A stretch of DNA of 64,000 nt from assembly GCA_963556695.1 (NCBI GenBank), contig CAUWAG010000003.1, positions 8,184,001 to 8,248,000 of the forward strand, written 5' to 3'. The DNA comes from Anthostomella pinea. Lineage: Eukaryota > Ascomycota > Sordariomycetes > Xylariales > Xylariaceae. Within the stretch, counting starts at the first letter, position 1; each line of letters begins with the position of its first letter. Positions 8,738-21,100 of this stretch are shown in pieces. The position numbers were made by a program, and so were the translations under genes. The notes beneath the pieces were generated by a model, which saw nothing but the letters and a program-made list of their open reading frames with translations, searched no databases and had not been told where the DNA came from.

Positions 8738-10273
8738 ATGCGGGATCCCTTATTTTCCTACAACCTCAGCAGGGCCTACCCTGTGCGGTGGTTCACTCCG
8801 GTGGTTCTTGTTGGTGGCATCATAGCCACGGTCCTCGTTTCTGTCCTCAGCGTAGCTACATCAGGCTACCAGCTGAACTCTGTTCCTTCTTCGAATCCAA
8901 ACAACACAGAGTCTGGGCGCGCATGGTTTGGCAGCAGCCTTAATTCCATCACCGGCGGCATGCAGCCTGCCTGCGCTTCGACCACGATACCGCTTAACAC
9001 GGTCCTCTACACCAACAACACGGGATTGGCTTACACCCTCCAAGGCATCACGCTCAGGCAACAGGACGGTACAACAGCGTCGCAGGGCTCGCTTCTGTAC
9101 CATAACAACATGCTGCAGAACTGCACAATCTCCAGTATTGTGATCGACTTCGAGAGCCTACAGCGGTCCGCACTCGCTCTTGCCATACAGCAGCAGGGTG
9201 CGGACTTGACAGCCTACATACAGTGTCTGGTGGAGACACCGCAGGGCATAATTACAGTTGATCTCACCACAACTTGGGCAGACATCAATTCTGGCCCTGG
9301 CCCTTCCGAAGCAACATTCGTGAACCGAGATCCAAAGATGCAGGCCAGCCTCTACTGGGCGTACTCTTTATTAAAGATGTACTGGATACAGCTGACCAAC
9401 AACATGTTCGAGAACAACAACGAAGCGTATGGCTTCTACAAAGGCTACGTGAAACTGACACATAGCACTCGGCCCGCGTCTACGGCCGCGGACGTTGAGT
9501 CCCTCGACTTCTTTGACGCAGAATGCTGGTTCATGCCTTTCAACGGCACCGGAATGGTGACAGATATCGCATTCTGTGAAAATGCGCCCCGGGCTATATC
9601 CACATTAGCTAATGGGACCGTCAGCGACTACAGTAAAACCTCACCTATGCCAATGATTTGGATCCCCGCCGACAGTCTGGCGAAGTCGTTCTACTACGCT
9701 ATCTTGTCCGACCTCGGGCAAACCGTGTCTCCCAACTTGCTTACGGATACGGGGCTACTAAAGTACTTCACCAACAATTTCACGGGGATCAGCGCCACCT
9801 TCGGCACGATCTCGTGGGAGAACGCAGTTATCGGCGCGCAGGACGGCGTTGCGACCAGTCCGTACTCTGATGACAGTGCCGGCGCTCTTCGCGTGGGGAA
9901 CTCAACTCTAGCGACAAACTACATCTGTCAAGTACCACAACTCAAGCCGACCGGCTCTCTCATTGTGGCAGTGCTCGTCGCCGACTTGGTACTGCTGCAA
10001 GCCATCTGGAAGATCTTCAAACTTATCGTGGATCCGGTCTTGCTTAAACGTAACCCCGAAATGAGGTACTGCGAAGGCTGCCTTGAGAGTATACACTCGA
10101 ACGAGAAGAGGGAATTGGCCGACGATGAAGGACTGCCAGCTACGGAGGCGATTCCAGCGACCAGGCCGGCAAGGCCTTATGCTGCAGTGGATCAGGATAG
10201 CATTGAGATGGAGAACCTGTTGGACGGTGGTTCGTCTCCTGCTCCCAAGGCAACAGCCGCGAGCAGGCTTTGA
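8738..10273 (+). CDS. fungal two-TM membrane protein, large extracellular domain
   Basis: Single-exon gene of 511 codons; function unknown. A hydrophobic helix spans about residues 19-43, followed by about 360 residues rich in Asn-X-Ser/Thr sequons and with several cysteines, as expected for a secreted or lumenal domain. A second helix (about residues 402-430) is followed by a short cytoplasmic tail with an acidic stretch and an Ala/Pro-rich end. This layout is shared by uncharacterised cell-surface proteins of filamentous fungi; I do not recognise a named family. The first ATG is taken as the start because the helix follows it directly. A three-copy 22 bp repeat lies upstream. No disruption seen. 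Confidence 0.75.
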   Translation: MRDPLFSYNLSRAYPVRWFTPVVLVGGIIATVLVSVLSVATSGYQLNSVPSSNPNNTESGRAWFGSSLNSITGGMQPACASTTIPLNTVLYTNNTGLAYTLQGITLRQQDGTTASQGSLLYHNNMLQNCTISSIVIDFESLQRSALALAIQQQGADLTAYIQCLVETPQGIITVDLTTTWADINSGPGPSEATFVNRDPKMQASLYWAYSLLKMYWIQLTNNMFENNNEAYGFYKGYVKLTHSTRPASTAADVESLDFFDAECWFMPFNGTGMVTDIAFCENAPRAISTLANGTVSDYSKTSPMPMIWIPADSLAKSFYYAILSDLGQTVSPNLLTDTGLLKYFTNNFTGISATFGTISWENAVIGAQDGVATSPYSDDSAGALRVGNSTLATNYICQVPQLKPTGSLIVAVLVADLVLLQAIWKIFKLIVDPVLLKRNPEMRYCEGCLESIHSNEKRELADDEGLPATEAIPATRPARPYAAVDQDSIEMENLLDGGSSPAPKATAASRL

Positions 10274-11109
10274 TAGACACCGTGCAATGGATGGGCGAGA
10301 CAGACAGTCTACCCCACCGCTTTCGAGTTGATAACGAGTGCCACATGTGTGTAGGCGGAGTGCCAGGACTGTATTGCACGAATGGCGACATCGAGTTTTG
10401 CACGGACGTAGCTTACAGCCCGGATCCGCGTAGCTTCAAGCACTTTCCATCACTACCGCAAATGCGAGGTCGCAATGTAGCCAAGACAGCCAGTGACTGT
10501 TTCTCCTCGATCGCACGCTTGGCCTGCAAAAAGAATTAGGGGGATATGTTGATACCTGGGAGAGCGTGTCGTTCCGCCCTCCGCCATGGCGGTAAGGGGT
10601 ATGCAGTTGGCTGATGCAGTTGAGAGGCGTTGAATCACGGTTCCTCTCCCGCGCTAATCAACCAACATTCGGAGGTTAATAAGTAGTACTCATTGGTCCG
10701 TGTGCGGTGCCCTTCTAAGGACCAACGGGTATGGGATGCCAGGGGTCGTTGGTGTTGGTCCTTCGGGACATATCTGGTACAGGTGGCAAGGATGGTAATG
10801 GTTAGCGGTTCCAGGGTACGGGCCTGAATCCAATATGATGCCCGTAATTCCCATGCTCATACATACCCGTTCTTGTTATGAGAATTGTGAGAATTATGAG
10901 AAAGTTCCTATCGCGAAAAGTTCTACCTACCGGTATCACCATTGCAGATACACGTGGAACCGCTAGCCATTACCATCCTGGCGGCTGGACACCTGGGGGA
11001 AGGACAAATAAAAAACTACATGCTTCCTCTGGCTTCACCAACCCTCCCCTCCGGTCTGCACAAGCGGCCAAGTTCCTATCAAGATATCTGCCTATCCCGA
11101 CAAAGCACC
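10274..11109. other. intergenic, no gene seen
   Basis: Two open frames of about 90 codons occur but show no domain or splice pattern. Probably the 3' UTR of the preceding gene and the promoter of the DUF829 gene. Confidence 0.5.
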
Positions 11110-12011
11110 ATGTCATCCGTCGCTGCAGCACCAGCCAAGGCTCTCCCCTCCATGGAGAAGCTTGACCCGCTCGTCTCGTTCTACAGGCCGCCCGAGACTT
11201 CCGGCTCGAGCTCCAGCGCCGCCGAAGACCACCAACCGCTGTTGATCATCATCGCCGGCTGGACCGGCGCCCGAGATGCCCACGTCGCCAAATACGTGGT
11301 CAGGTACCAGGCACTGTATCCTGCGGCCCAGATCCTGCTTCTCAGGAGCACCATGAAGCAAATCGCCCGCCCGGCGCTGATCGCCCCCGCCATGAAGCAC
11401 GCGGCCGCCGTGGTCCACGCCGCCTTCCCACCAGTGTCATCGTCCTCGTCTGCTTCCTCTTCTTCTTCGCCATGCCTTCTTGTTCACATGTTCTCCAACG
11501 GCGGATCTTCCAACATCGCGAACCTGTACGAGCAATACGCCGCCACGGCCGGCCCCGGCGACGACAAGCGCCTTCCCCCCCCCACGTCACCATCCTCGAC
11601 TCGTGCCCGGGCGTCTACAGCATCTCCCACGCCGTGGCCGTCGTCAGCGTCGGCCTCCCGTCGCTCCAGCGCTTGATCATAACACCAGTCCTCTACGCCC
11701 TGGCCACTCTGTGGTCTGTCGGCATTGCCCTGGGTCTCCTGCCCGACTCGCTAAGCGACTGGGGAAGGGCGCACAATCATGACGCGGGCAACACGACCGA
11801 GGTGCGCCGGGTGTATATCTACAGCCCCTCGGATGACATGATCGACTACAGAGTCGTCGAGGCGCATGCCGCCGAGGCCAGGGCTAGAGGGTTCTCTGTG
11901 GAGCTGGAGAGGTATGAGGGCTCGGCGCATGTGGCACATCTGCGGAAGGATGAGAGTCGCTACTGGCAAATTGTCAGGCGGATTGTAGAAGGTTCCGGGA
12001 CTTCGGCGTAG
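11110..12011 (+). CDS. DUF829 / TMEM53 (PaxU-like) alpha/beta hydrolase, frameshifted at poly-C
   Basis: Serine-hydrolase-fold protein of the DUF829 family, which includes TMEM53 and the PaxU-type proteins found in indole-diterpene clusters; the substrate is unknown. Seen: LLIIIAGWTGARD near the start, a nucleophile elbow HMFSNGGSSN, LDSCPG, an acid in SPSDDMIDY, and a His in GSAHVAHLR, giving a Ser-Asp-His triad. The reading is in one frame from 11110 to about 11575 and another from about 11583 to 12011. The switch falls on a nine-C run at 11575-11583, with no plausible intron. A one-base indel in the run, real or from sequencing, explains it. A Ser-rich low-complexity segment lies before the nucleophile elbow. 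No indole-diterpene genes are nearby. Confidence 0.75.
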
Positions 12012-12851
12012 AATAGTGGTATATAGACAGCGGGTTTCTATACTTGGTGACCGTATATTTTTAAGCTTGATTTAACTATGGTAATGTTTCAAGTATAATA
12101 AAGCAATAAAGCCTCGTAAAGGCCCTCGACTTAACTAGATACTAAGCCCCTTATGAAGACAATTTACTGAGCGAAATAAAGGTTTGTTCCTTTTGGAGGG
12201 AGGGTGTCCCCTTGAGCGCTTGTCAGCACCAGCTCAGCAAAAATGAGGTGCAGTACTTAGAGGAACACCTGAGATGGCATTAGATGCCCTATAGCCACTT
12301 CTTTGATGTGCAATAAGAGGCCTTGCATTTCTGGCCTGAACAAATGTATCTATACTCTGAACACGACGATTGGCCTGTTACAGTAGGTAGGGTTTATTTG
12401 GTGACGCGAAGGGTGATGGTGCTATCGAACACATAGGGGGACAGTGGGGATAGCTAGAGGTGGATAGCCTCGCATTAGCCACACCTATAAATAATGAATT
12501 TAGCGGCAGGGGACTGCCAATGGGCGTCGATGCCGAGTTACCTCCCATCATTCCTAATTCCAGTGGAACCGTTGGCCGTGCGGGTGCTTCTTGCTTGTCA
12601 TTGTCAGCCTCGCATCACCAGAGGCACAGGTTGATGAGGCAGTGAGCGCAGAACCGTGTGAAAGCTTCGACCAGTCGCGTCCTAGCAGAAACAGCCCCTC
12701 TAACGGGACAATCTCTTATCATTTAGGCGGCAACCGAGGATTCTACGAGACGCGGTAGATCAACCGACCATTTCTGCGCCATGCACCACCGCAGTCATTC
12801 CGCTCATTCCTAACCATCGCGACTACCAGCATCTACACCCTACACCACACC
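12012..12851. other. intergenic, no gene seen
   Basis: No frame with family-like sequence. Contains the terminator side of the DUF829 gene and the ARP5 promoter. Pyrimidine-rich, short-spaced sequence precedes the ARP5 ATG. Confidence 0.5.
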
Positions 12852-15586
12852 ATGGCGCCCATGGCCATCGACACCCTGATGCCTCCCTTGCCGGTGCGCG
12901 AGCAGAGATCGTACCCGCCAGCAAAGATATTCAACGTGAAGGAGACCAGATTCGAGAAGCACGTTGCGCCCCAGCCAGATGGCCGAGCGAAGGCTTTGGC
13001 GCGACCCGATGGCGACGCTGCGATTGTCATTGACAATGGTCTGTTCGACTGGTTTCTTTGTGTATAGTCCGAGTGAAGGAGCTGACGTCGCCTGTTCCTA
13101 TAGGCTCCTCCGCTGTCAGAGCAGGATGGTCACTCGAGTCGAAACCGCGAGTCAGCCTGCCTCCGATCATGGCGAAATACCGGGATAGGAAACTGGGAAA
13201 GACATACTCCTTCGCTGGGGCGGATTGTTACGCCGACACGACCGCCCGTGGTCATATCAGGAACGCCTTCGAAGCCGGCACCGGTATTGTCAGCAACTGG
13301 GATGTAGAGGAACATGTGCTGGACTGGACTTTCCTCAAGCTCGGCATGAATAACGCTGAAGGATCTATCGACATGCCCATCGTCATGACCGAAGCTGTAG
13401 CAAATCTGCCATACTCGCGGAAGTGTACGTGCTGTGGCTGTTATTGTTGGCTTTGCCCAGACCAATACTGACCTTGTGTGTTGCAGCTATGAACGAGATC
13501 ATCTTCGAATGCTACGGAGCACCCTCCCTCGCCATCGGCATCGACTCTCTATTCTCGTATCGATACAACAAGGGGCAGACTGGTCTGGTCGTATCATCTT
13601 CGTACAGTTCCACGCATGTGATACCCGTCTTGAACTCGAAACCCATGCTGGCTCAGGCCATCCGACTGAACTGGGGCGGGTGGCATGCTGCAGAATATCT
13701 CCTGAAGCTGATTCGGCTCAAATATCCATCATTCTCAGGCAAGCTGAACGCGTCCCAGACCGAGAACATGCTGCGGGACCACTGCTATATCTCAAAAGCC
13801 TACGACGATGAACTACGGTCATACCTAGACTGGACAGGCTTGGAGGAACGCGACATCGTAATCCAGTACCCATTCACAGAAGAAGTCATAATACAAAAGA
13901 CCGAGGAAGAACTGGCGCGCGTCATGGAGCGCAAGAAGGAGAGCGGTCGACGGTTACAAGAGCAGGCAGCCAAGATGCGACTGGAGAAGTTGATGCGGAA
14001 AGAAGAGGAGCTTGAGTACTACAGAAAACTCCAAGAGAAGATCGCCGACGCGAACAAGAAGGACACCAAACGCCTTCTTGATGGAGACGACCTAAAGGAC
14101 GAGGCTCAACTCGAACGCCGGATTAAGGAACTCGATAAATCCATCAAGAAGGCTCGCACTAAAGATGTGGGAGGTGATCCCGAAGAAGCACAGGAGCTTC
14201 CCGACTTTAGCCTGCTTGAGGTACCTGACGACCAGCTGGATGAGGCAGGTCTGAAGCAGAAAAGACAACAGCGGTTGATGAAATCAAACCACGACGCCCG
14301 AGCACGCGCAAAAGCCGAGAAGGAGGCGGAGAAGGCTCGGGCCGCAGAGGAAGAGCGCCTAGACAGGGAGAGACGCGACAATGACCTGGAGGGCTGGTTA
14401 GAAGAGAAGCGCATAGCACGCGAGAATACCCTGCAGAGGATGAAGGAGCGCGATCGTCTTAAGGCGGACCTTGGCAACCGGAAGTCTCTGGCGTCTCAAA
14501 TGCGCATGAAGTCGATCGCGAACCTGGCGTCAGACAACCCGAGAGGCAAACGCCGGCGCGGAGGTGATGGCGACGATAACTTCGGCGCCAACGACGATGA
14601 CTGGGGCGTGTACCGACAGATAGCCGTTGGTGAAGGCGGCAGCGACGACGAAGACGCCGAAGAGGACCTGGAAGGCAACCTCAAGGCGCTTGAAGAAGAT
14701 CTGCTTCGCTATGACGCGAGCTTCACGCACGAGCATACGTGGGAGGCGCAGAACGACTGGGACAAGAGTCTCCTGCACGCCTTCATGCGAGGACCCCGGC
14801 CCTTCGACGCGGGCTCACAGGCGGAGACCCACCAGATACACCTCAACGTCGAGCGGATACGCGTGCCCGAGGTCGTGTTCCAGCCCTCCATCGCAGGTAT
14901 CGACCAGGCGGGCCTCATCGAGATAGCCGGCGACATACTCACGCAGCGACTGGTTGGTCTTCCCGGCATAAATCACGACGACTTCCTGCGCGACATCTTC
15001 CTGACTGGTGGGAACACCCTGTTCGACGGCTTCGACGACCGTCTCCGGCAAGGTCTGACACCGTTGTTACCGGCCGGCGCACCTCTGAATCTTCGGAAGG
15101 CCGGCGATGCCCTGCTCGACCCGTGGCGGGGCGCCGCGCAATGGGTCGGATCATCCGGTTGGAAGGCAGCTACCGTCACCAAGGCCGAGTGGCAGGAGAA
15201 AGGCCAGGATTATCTCAAGGTACGTTCTTCATCGTGTTGTCCCAGTTTTTGACACGGGGTTCTACGACGTTCTTTCTGTCGCATCGCGTGCCTCCTTACC
15301 CAGGTCTGCATTGCGATCCTGGCCCAGCTGCACTGCAGAAGCTTGCGAGTTTCTTCGATGAGCGATAGAAGGCTAAACCCATCATATCCTTCCTTTCCTA
15401 TCACCTGCATGCGGCTCTGCTCCATGTCTCTCGTGAGACACGTGCAGTGGTCAGCCAAACCTAATCATATTCCCACCGAGCCAATCGTTTTTCCATCTGT
15501 TTTGAGCTGTACGCACAACACACTATTAGGCTGACATGGCTGACCTAATACTCTAGGAGCATGACCTGGGGAATTCGTATTCCTGA
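12852..15586 (+). CDS. ARP5: actin-related protein 5 (INO80 chromatin remodeller subunit)
   Basis: Nuclear Arp5, which with Ies6 couples the INO80 ATPase to nucleosome sliding. Four exons: 12852-13038, 13104-13424, 13487-15219 and 15557-15586, giving 756 residues. Introns are 65, 62 and 337 bp. The actin fold is visible as the phosphate-1 loop (IDNGSSAVRAGW, split by intron 1), the RDRKLGKT region, FECYGAPSLAIG and, near the end, the FLTGGNTLFDGFDDR phosphate-2/adenosine region. Between the actin halves lies the long charged, Glu/Lys/Arg-rich insertion with coiled-coil character typical of Arp5, plus an acidic Asp-rich stretch. The last exon encodes EHDLGNSYS, matching the fungal Arp5 C terminus; without it, reading through the third intron would give a false tail. 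Confidence 0.92.
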
Positions 15587-16507
15587 CGAACGAAAATCAG
15601 AGCTCGTAGTCACTACTGATGGTACTTTTGTATACCAGGCAGACCACATCGACTATCGGCTGAAAAGCCAATAGTCTAGAATTGCTCACGCCACGGATTT
15701 TCTTCAGGGGTTTGGGGTGGGTGGATATGGATAGGGGGGAAAGCCTTTGCTGTCCGCTAAGCTCTCACCGGTGTCAATCACAGACCGTGGTGTCTGCCCT
15801 TGTATACTACGAGGATTTGGCGTATCGCGCACAGTCTGGTCGGCGACGAAACAGCTCTGTGCTCACAGATAAACCTCAGAATTGTAGCAGTAGCTAATGT
15901 AGTGAACAGCCTATCGAGCCAAACTGATACCTTTCACTATGAAGACTGTCAGTTGGGCGATGCCGACTTCACAAGCACGCGCACGAGTATGTGGTGAAGG
16001 TATATCCGGTGCTGCCACGTGCATCGCGCAAAGCATCGTGTTCAAGTCTAAATCATGCTAGCATGCTAGAGGAATCTGAACCCGTCCAGGAAGTCCCTCT
16101 GGTTCGAAATTCGTTTTATGCAGCATACATAGTAGGGCAACTCTCCAGATGTCGAGGTCATATGCATTGCCACCGAGCAACATGGCGACGCGGTTATAAG
16201 CATAGGATATGATGTCCGAACGCCTCCCTAGACGATGGTCATGTTTGTCGAGTCCGTAACGCCGCCGTAAACGTTCTCCCCCTGCCCGTCTTCTGGCTTA
16301 GCAGGTAGGCATTGGCCATTCGGTACTCACCTACCTTTGCCACGGTCATCTCAGAGCCTCGAGTTCAAGTCCAGTAGGTGAATCCCGTAAGTAATCAGAA
16401 GAGGTTTCTGATGACTTTGGTCCAGCTCCGGTCTCTCCATTCCTTCCCTATCCTCTATCCCATTGAGGCCCCAAATGATTCGATCGTCCTTCTTCGCTGA
16501 CATCTCC
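15587..16507. other. intergenic, no gene seen
   Basis: No supported frame. It separates the convergent ARP5 and bZIP genes and is likely to hold both 3' UTRs. Confidence 0.5.
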
Positions 16508-18120
16508 CTAAGCACGCAACGAAGAAGGCGGCGGCAGTCCGTCCTGTGGTGGTATTTGCCTACGAATGTCGACCGTGGTATGCGACTCCTCGGGGTTTCC
16601 TGGCTTGTAGGCCGGTTTCGCGTAGTTTGAATCAGACGGTTGCTCTCTAGCTCTCAAATCAGCAACAGCTGCTGCCACATCTGCCAGAGTGCCTGCGGAG
16701 CTGCTGCTTGGGCCAGCTTCCGCTGGTGCATTGGCATGTGTATGCCGGGGAGCACTAGAGGCCACTGGGGGCGTGATGTTGAGGTTTGGCGGAGGTTGCG
16801 GTACCTCGACCTGTAAATCCAACAGACGCGATTGCAATTGTATGACGTAATCGCGAAGTGCGTAGTTGTCGGCTTGGAGAGCCTTCGCATTCTGTTCCAT
16901 GTCTGTATATTCACGTACTTGCTGTTCAAGCTTCTTGATGTAATGTTCTTTTCTTTGTCGAAAGGCACGCTGTGAAAATGGGTCAGTTTACGTAATTGCA
17001 AGAAGGCGAATGTGTCAGCATTGAGTCAGTCTAGCGGCATACTTTCAGTGAGCCCTTTTGCCGACACCAGGAAGCTAACTGTGCCCGTTTCGTCGTCCAT
17101 AGCAAGTCGGAGGGCAGTGATTGCTCGCAGTGAGTAGGTAATGCTTCCACCATGTTGACTCAATGCTTGGAATTCGTGATGAATGCATAGGCATCAACCA
17201 CGACAATGACGAACGAAAACTTCTGGACTAACCTGGGCAGCCCTATTCTGGGCAGCTCGCTTTGATTGCGACAATTCTCGCTTGGCCTTGCGACCATCGG
17301 CGAAAGAATCATCGGGGTCGTGTTCCAACAGACCATGAGCCGCCAGACCGGCGGTAGGAGAGCCAGAGTTTGGACCAGTCTCGTCGGACGGTGGTGAAGA
17401 ACCGCTCTGCATCATATCCGATCCCAGTACAGAATTGGAAGTCGCTCTTAGGTTAGGATGAATATGCGACTGGGTGTCTATACCGGGATTGCCGTAGCCA
17501 TGCGTCCGTGAGGGGCGCTGTATAGGCTTTAAAGTAGGATGAAGTGCAGTGTTGGTGACTGCTGAAGACGTAGCCGGTGTAGATGCTGTTTGATCTAAGG
17601 GCGTTCCCTGGGCGCTTTTTGCGCGGAAGTCTGATGAGTCTTCTAGGGGATGGTAGTCATGTCAGTCATGAATCAGAAGGATTCATCAATCAGACCTCGG
17701 ATCTGGAGAAGAGAAGAAAAATATACATCAACGGGCTGCCGGGAGGATGACGGAGTGGTCGATAGGCCGCAGCCGGCAATATGTAGGTAGAAGAGGTAAA
17801 GCTAAACTGGAGCTCGACCGCCCACGCCGTCAAAGCCACAGCAGCAAGCTTCTGGCACGAGATGGGGAGTACGGTACGTATGATTACATATGCTACCTTG
17901 GCCAGGTCGTATGGGAAGGAAAGGGTATTGGCATGGCTGGGGGAGGGGGCCTCTATGGTGCTACGATGAATGGCGTGCGGAACGACGGCGCATTGGAGGG
18001 AGGGGGCGGCCATAGGAGCACAGGAAGGGTTAATGATGGGATGGGGACGTGCTTCCAAGGCAGGCTAAAAGAAAGGGACGGCTACTCACCACCGAAGCTA
18101 GCATGGTGATTGTGCTGCAT
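16508..18120 (-). CDS. YAP-like bZIP transcription factor
   Basis: Nuclear DNA-binding regulator. Three exons on the minus strand: 18120-18090, 17642-17233 and 16969-16508, with introns of 447 and 263 bp, giving 300 residues. Exon phases join cleanly. The basic region reads SKRAAQNRAAQRAFRQRK; the second intron splits it exactly between Gln and Arg. The NxxAQxxFR pattern is that of fungal Yap/Pap1-type bZIPs. A heptad leucine zipper follows (KKLEQQVREY, then LQADNYALRDYVIQLQSRLLDL). The N terminus is Ser/Thr/Pro-rich and the C terminus is Pro/Ala-rich and disordered. I see no cysteine-rich redox domain of the Yap1 type. The long first intron after only 31 coding bases may carry regulatory sequence. 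Confidence 0.88.
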
Positions 18121-21100
18121 CTTGACAATTTCTGGGTCAGCAGCGAATCTCGCCGATGATACTTTTGACGATGAGTGATGCGTGGGAGTGACTACTGATT
18201 ACTCCGTACCGCGAACCGCTGTTATACGGCGGTCGGTACGGTGCCAGTCCGTCAGAAACGCGTGTACGACAGGGGCACCTCGCACTGGCTGGCTCCTGTG
18301 CTCCGCTCAGAACAGGAGGAGGATGACAAACGCCGCAGGGGAGCTGGGAGCTGTACGTGACAGATCAGACCCACAAGAAGGGCTATCGGGCATGTACCGT
18401 GTACATGTGCGGCGAATACACCCACGAAAAGATGTGGCTGGCGATGGGCGAGTTCCGAGGTTGGCAGCGGCAATGTTTCTCCTCGGGCACAACTCTAGCG
18501 GACAAGTGTATGGTAGCGTGACTGCGTGATTACTTGTATGTACTGAGAACCTGCACGTGACTCTGTTCGGGAGTCTTGGAGTCTTGGAGTCTGAGTGTCT
18601 GACGTAAGGTATTGTCGAAGTGCTGACGGCAGCGGACCCGTCGATACGTGATGCCCCACGTGATCCTCGATTGACTGAAGTCTGAGACGGAGCCGACAGC
18701 TCTGGAAGATCTGGTCAGCGCTCAATCATTAGGAAGGATTGTGGTATCAAGAAGAACGACCGTATTGCTTCGGGTCCGGTGGCTTGTGAGAACCTTACGT
18801 GTAGGAACTGAATGCAGTCGCGGAGACTTGAACAGATGGAGCGACGGGCGTTGGTGAGACTGATTTCAAGGGTGGTTTGTCAGCAGAATTTATCATTTTA
18901 GTAGAGCACGAAAAGTGGGGGAAAATTAAAGTGGGTTCGGCAGCTGCACCGGGAGACTGGCTCGAGAGTTGACGTGTTGGCTGTGGGAAAGCACTGCCCG
19001 CCGTACAGATACCGAAGCAGCTGCGATGTGCATACCTCATACCGTCAGTCACTGAACATGGAACAAGGTAGAGCCATCGGATTGTAACGGTTCTGACTGT
19101 TGGTCGGTAGGTATCTGTCTTCGCCGCAGCCTTGCAAGAGTGGCAGCAGTTGACCTGCACACCGGCCGATAGGTACATGTATATTAGGTAAACCGAAAAC
19201 CTCTCCAACATAAAGCACCTGCATGCAGGAGCAGTTCAGGGTACAAGGGGGCGGTTTTCATCACTCTGCTGTACCTCAGCTAACATCATCACCGGTTCAC
19301 TGCTTCACCACCTCACTGCTATCCTCTCAACTTGGTGGCCTGAAATGCTAGTCACACTTGGAGATGAGGTGACAGCAATAAGGATTCGACCTACTGGCCC
19401 TGCTTTGCCAGGTATAGATACCGTAGATAATAGTCCTAGAGTAACCATGGACGAGATATACATAAGGCATCAGAGACAAGTTCCCTGCAGGCTACGGCCG
19501 ACCTGCCTTATCCCAGACTTATTACCTAATCTACTATACTACACCCTGTGCCGTATGCAGATATCGGCAAAGGGGCGAACAGTCGGCTTTGGAGTTTGCG
19601 GCTAGGTGCCGAAGTCGTGATGCAATGCAACTCAGTGCCGGCCAAACACTCTTGGCTATTCGGTGCTTGTCCGGACTGGCTTTACCGGCAAGGTCAATAC
19701 CCTATGTCCAGCTTGAAGAAGCATATCCATAGACCATGTCTACGTAGGTCTGTTAGAGACAAGAGGCGAAATCAGCCGCCTTACTGAAACATCCTCGGCA
19801 GATGCACTTGCAAAGATAAAACGATATGGAAGAAGAAAACGACAAGGGATATGGGACCGAAAGCGACGAACCGATTCGCATAGGACAGGGTCTTTTGGCC
19901 CTGCAAGCCCACGAGACGAAAAAGAAGGAAATCATGATATGAAATTCCGTGACCCCAAGCTCTTCGGTGACTTGGCTCTGATTACGGAAATTGGATGTCA
20001 GCACTCAGCAGCACGGGCGGATCTGGTGCTAATGCGAAAGTGGTAGGTCCGAAGATGATCTTTCCCGAGTCATTTTCTAGAAACTCGTATAGAACGATTG
20101 GGCGGTATTGGGTAAACAGTAAACGGTCAGCGTGAGCACGTACAATACGGTGCGAGCGGTCACGTGTTGCTTTTAAAATCACGTCTGCCACGCCTGTCCC
20201 TTTCTGCGGAAGCCGGAAAATGGAGGCGGCTGGGAGGCACGTATCACCTCAAGCCAAGCTGTATCATGCAAGTCATGATGAGATCCCTCGATGCCACGCA
20301 CACCTCGCACTCGTCGTCCATCCTCATGTTTGCCCGACCTTGGGATCTCGCAGAGGCGGCCAATGCAGCTTCGAGAACCGATATTAATATGCAGCCAACA
20401 ACGCAGCTTCCGCCAGACCCTTGCATTGCCTTTGTCCTTTTCTTAAATTCTTCTCGGAGCCGTCGGTGTGCGTGTGTGCTTGGCGCTGTTGGAGATGTCC
20501 TGTCGCATGTTGGGTGTTGGTTGTGAGTTGCATGTTGGGATTTCACCACCCGCTCAGCCACATCAAAGCCAAGCCAACAACGTCCAACTGTCCAACTGTC
20601 CAACATCCATGATCCCACCCCGGTCTGCATTCCCGGTCACTGCGCACACCAGGCGGGCATCGGGCGCAGAGCGGCCGACCTGTGACCACTTGGCACTGAT
20701 TACGATTACTCTGCTGTTGGCAAGGCCATCACGTCGCGATTTAGTAATCATCCGCTGATCCCAGTCGTCAACTGCACCAGCTCCAGGATATACCGGAGTA
20801 CTTTTCCAAATTCCCTCCTGAAGTCCCCCGAGCCTCCTTCGATGCGCTCAGGGTTCTTCTTGTTCCGAATCCTTCCTCGGTGGGGTTTCGGTCTCCTCCC
20901 ATCCATGTCCGGTGGTCCCGAGGTCCCTCGCCCGTATTTCGGGAAGCCTAGTAGATTTATTATCAGGCTCCGGGAAGGATTACAGGCGGCGTCGTCTTAC
21001 ATTACCTAATTGCGTATTATTACCAAATCAGCCGCGCATGGGGTATCGCTTCGAAAGCCCAATCTATGCGGCAAAGCAGGTGGAACCACACTCGGCTATC

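Noticed and set aside
14106..14477. Ser/Arg-rich minus-strand frame over ARP5
   Set aside because: Shadow of the Glu/Lys/Arg-rich insertion of ARP5.
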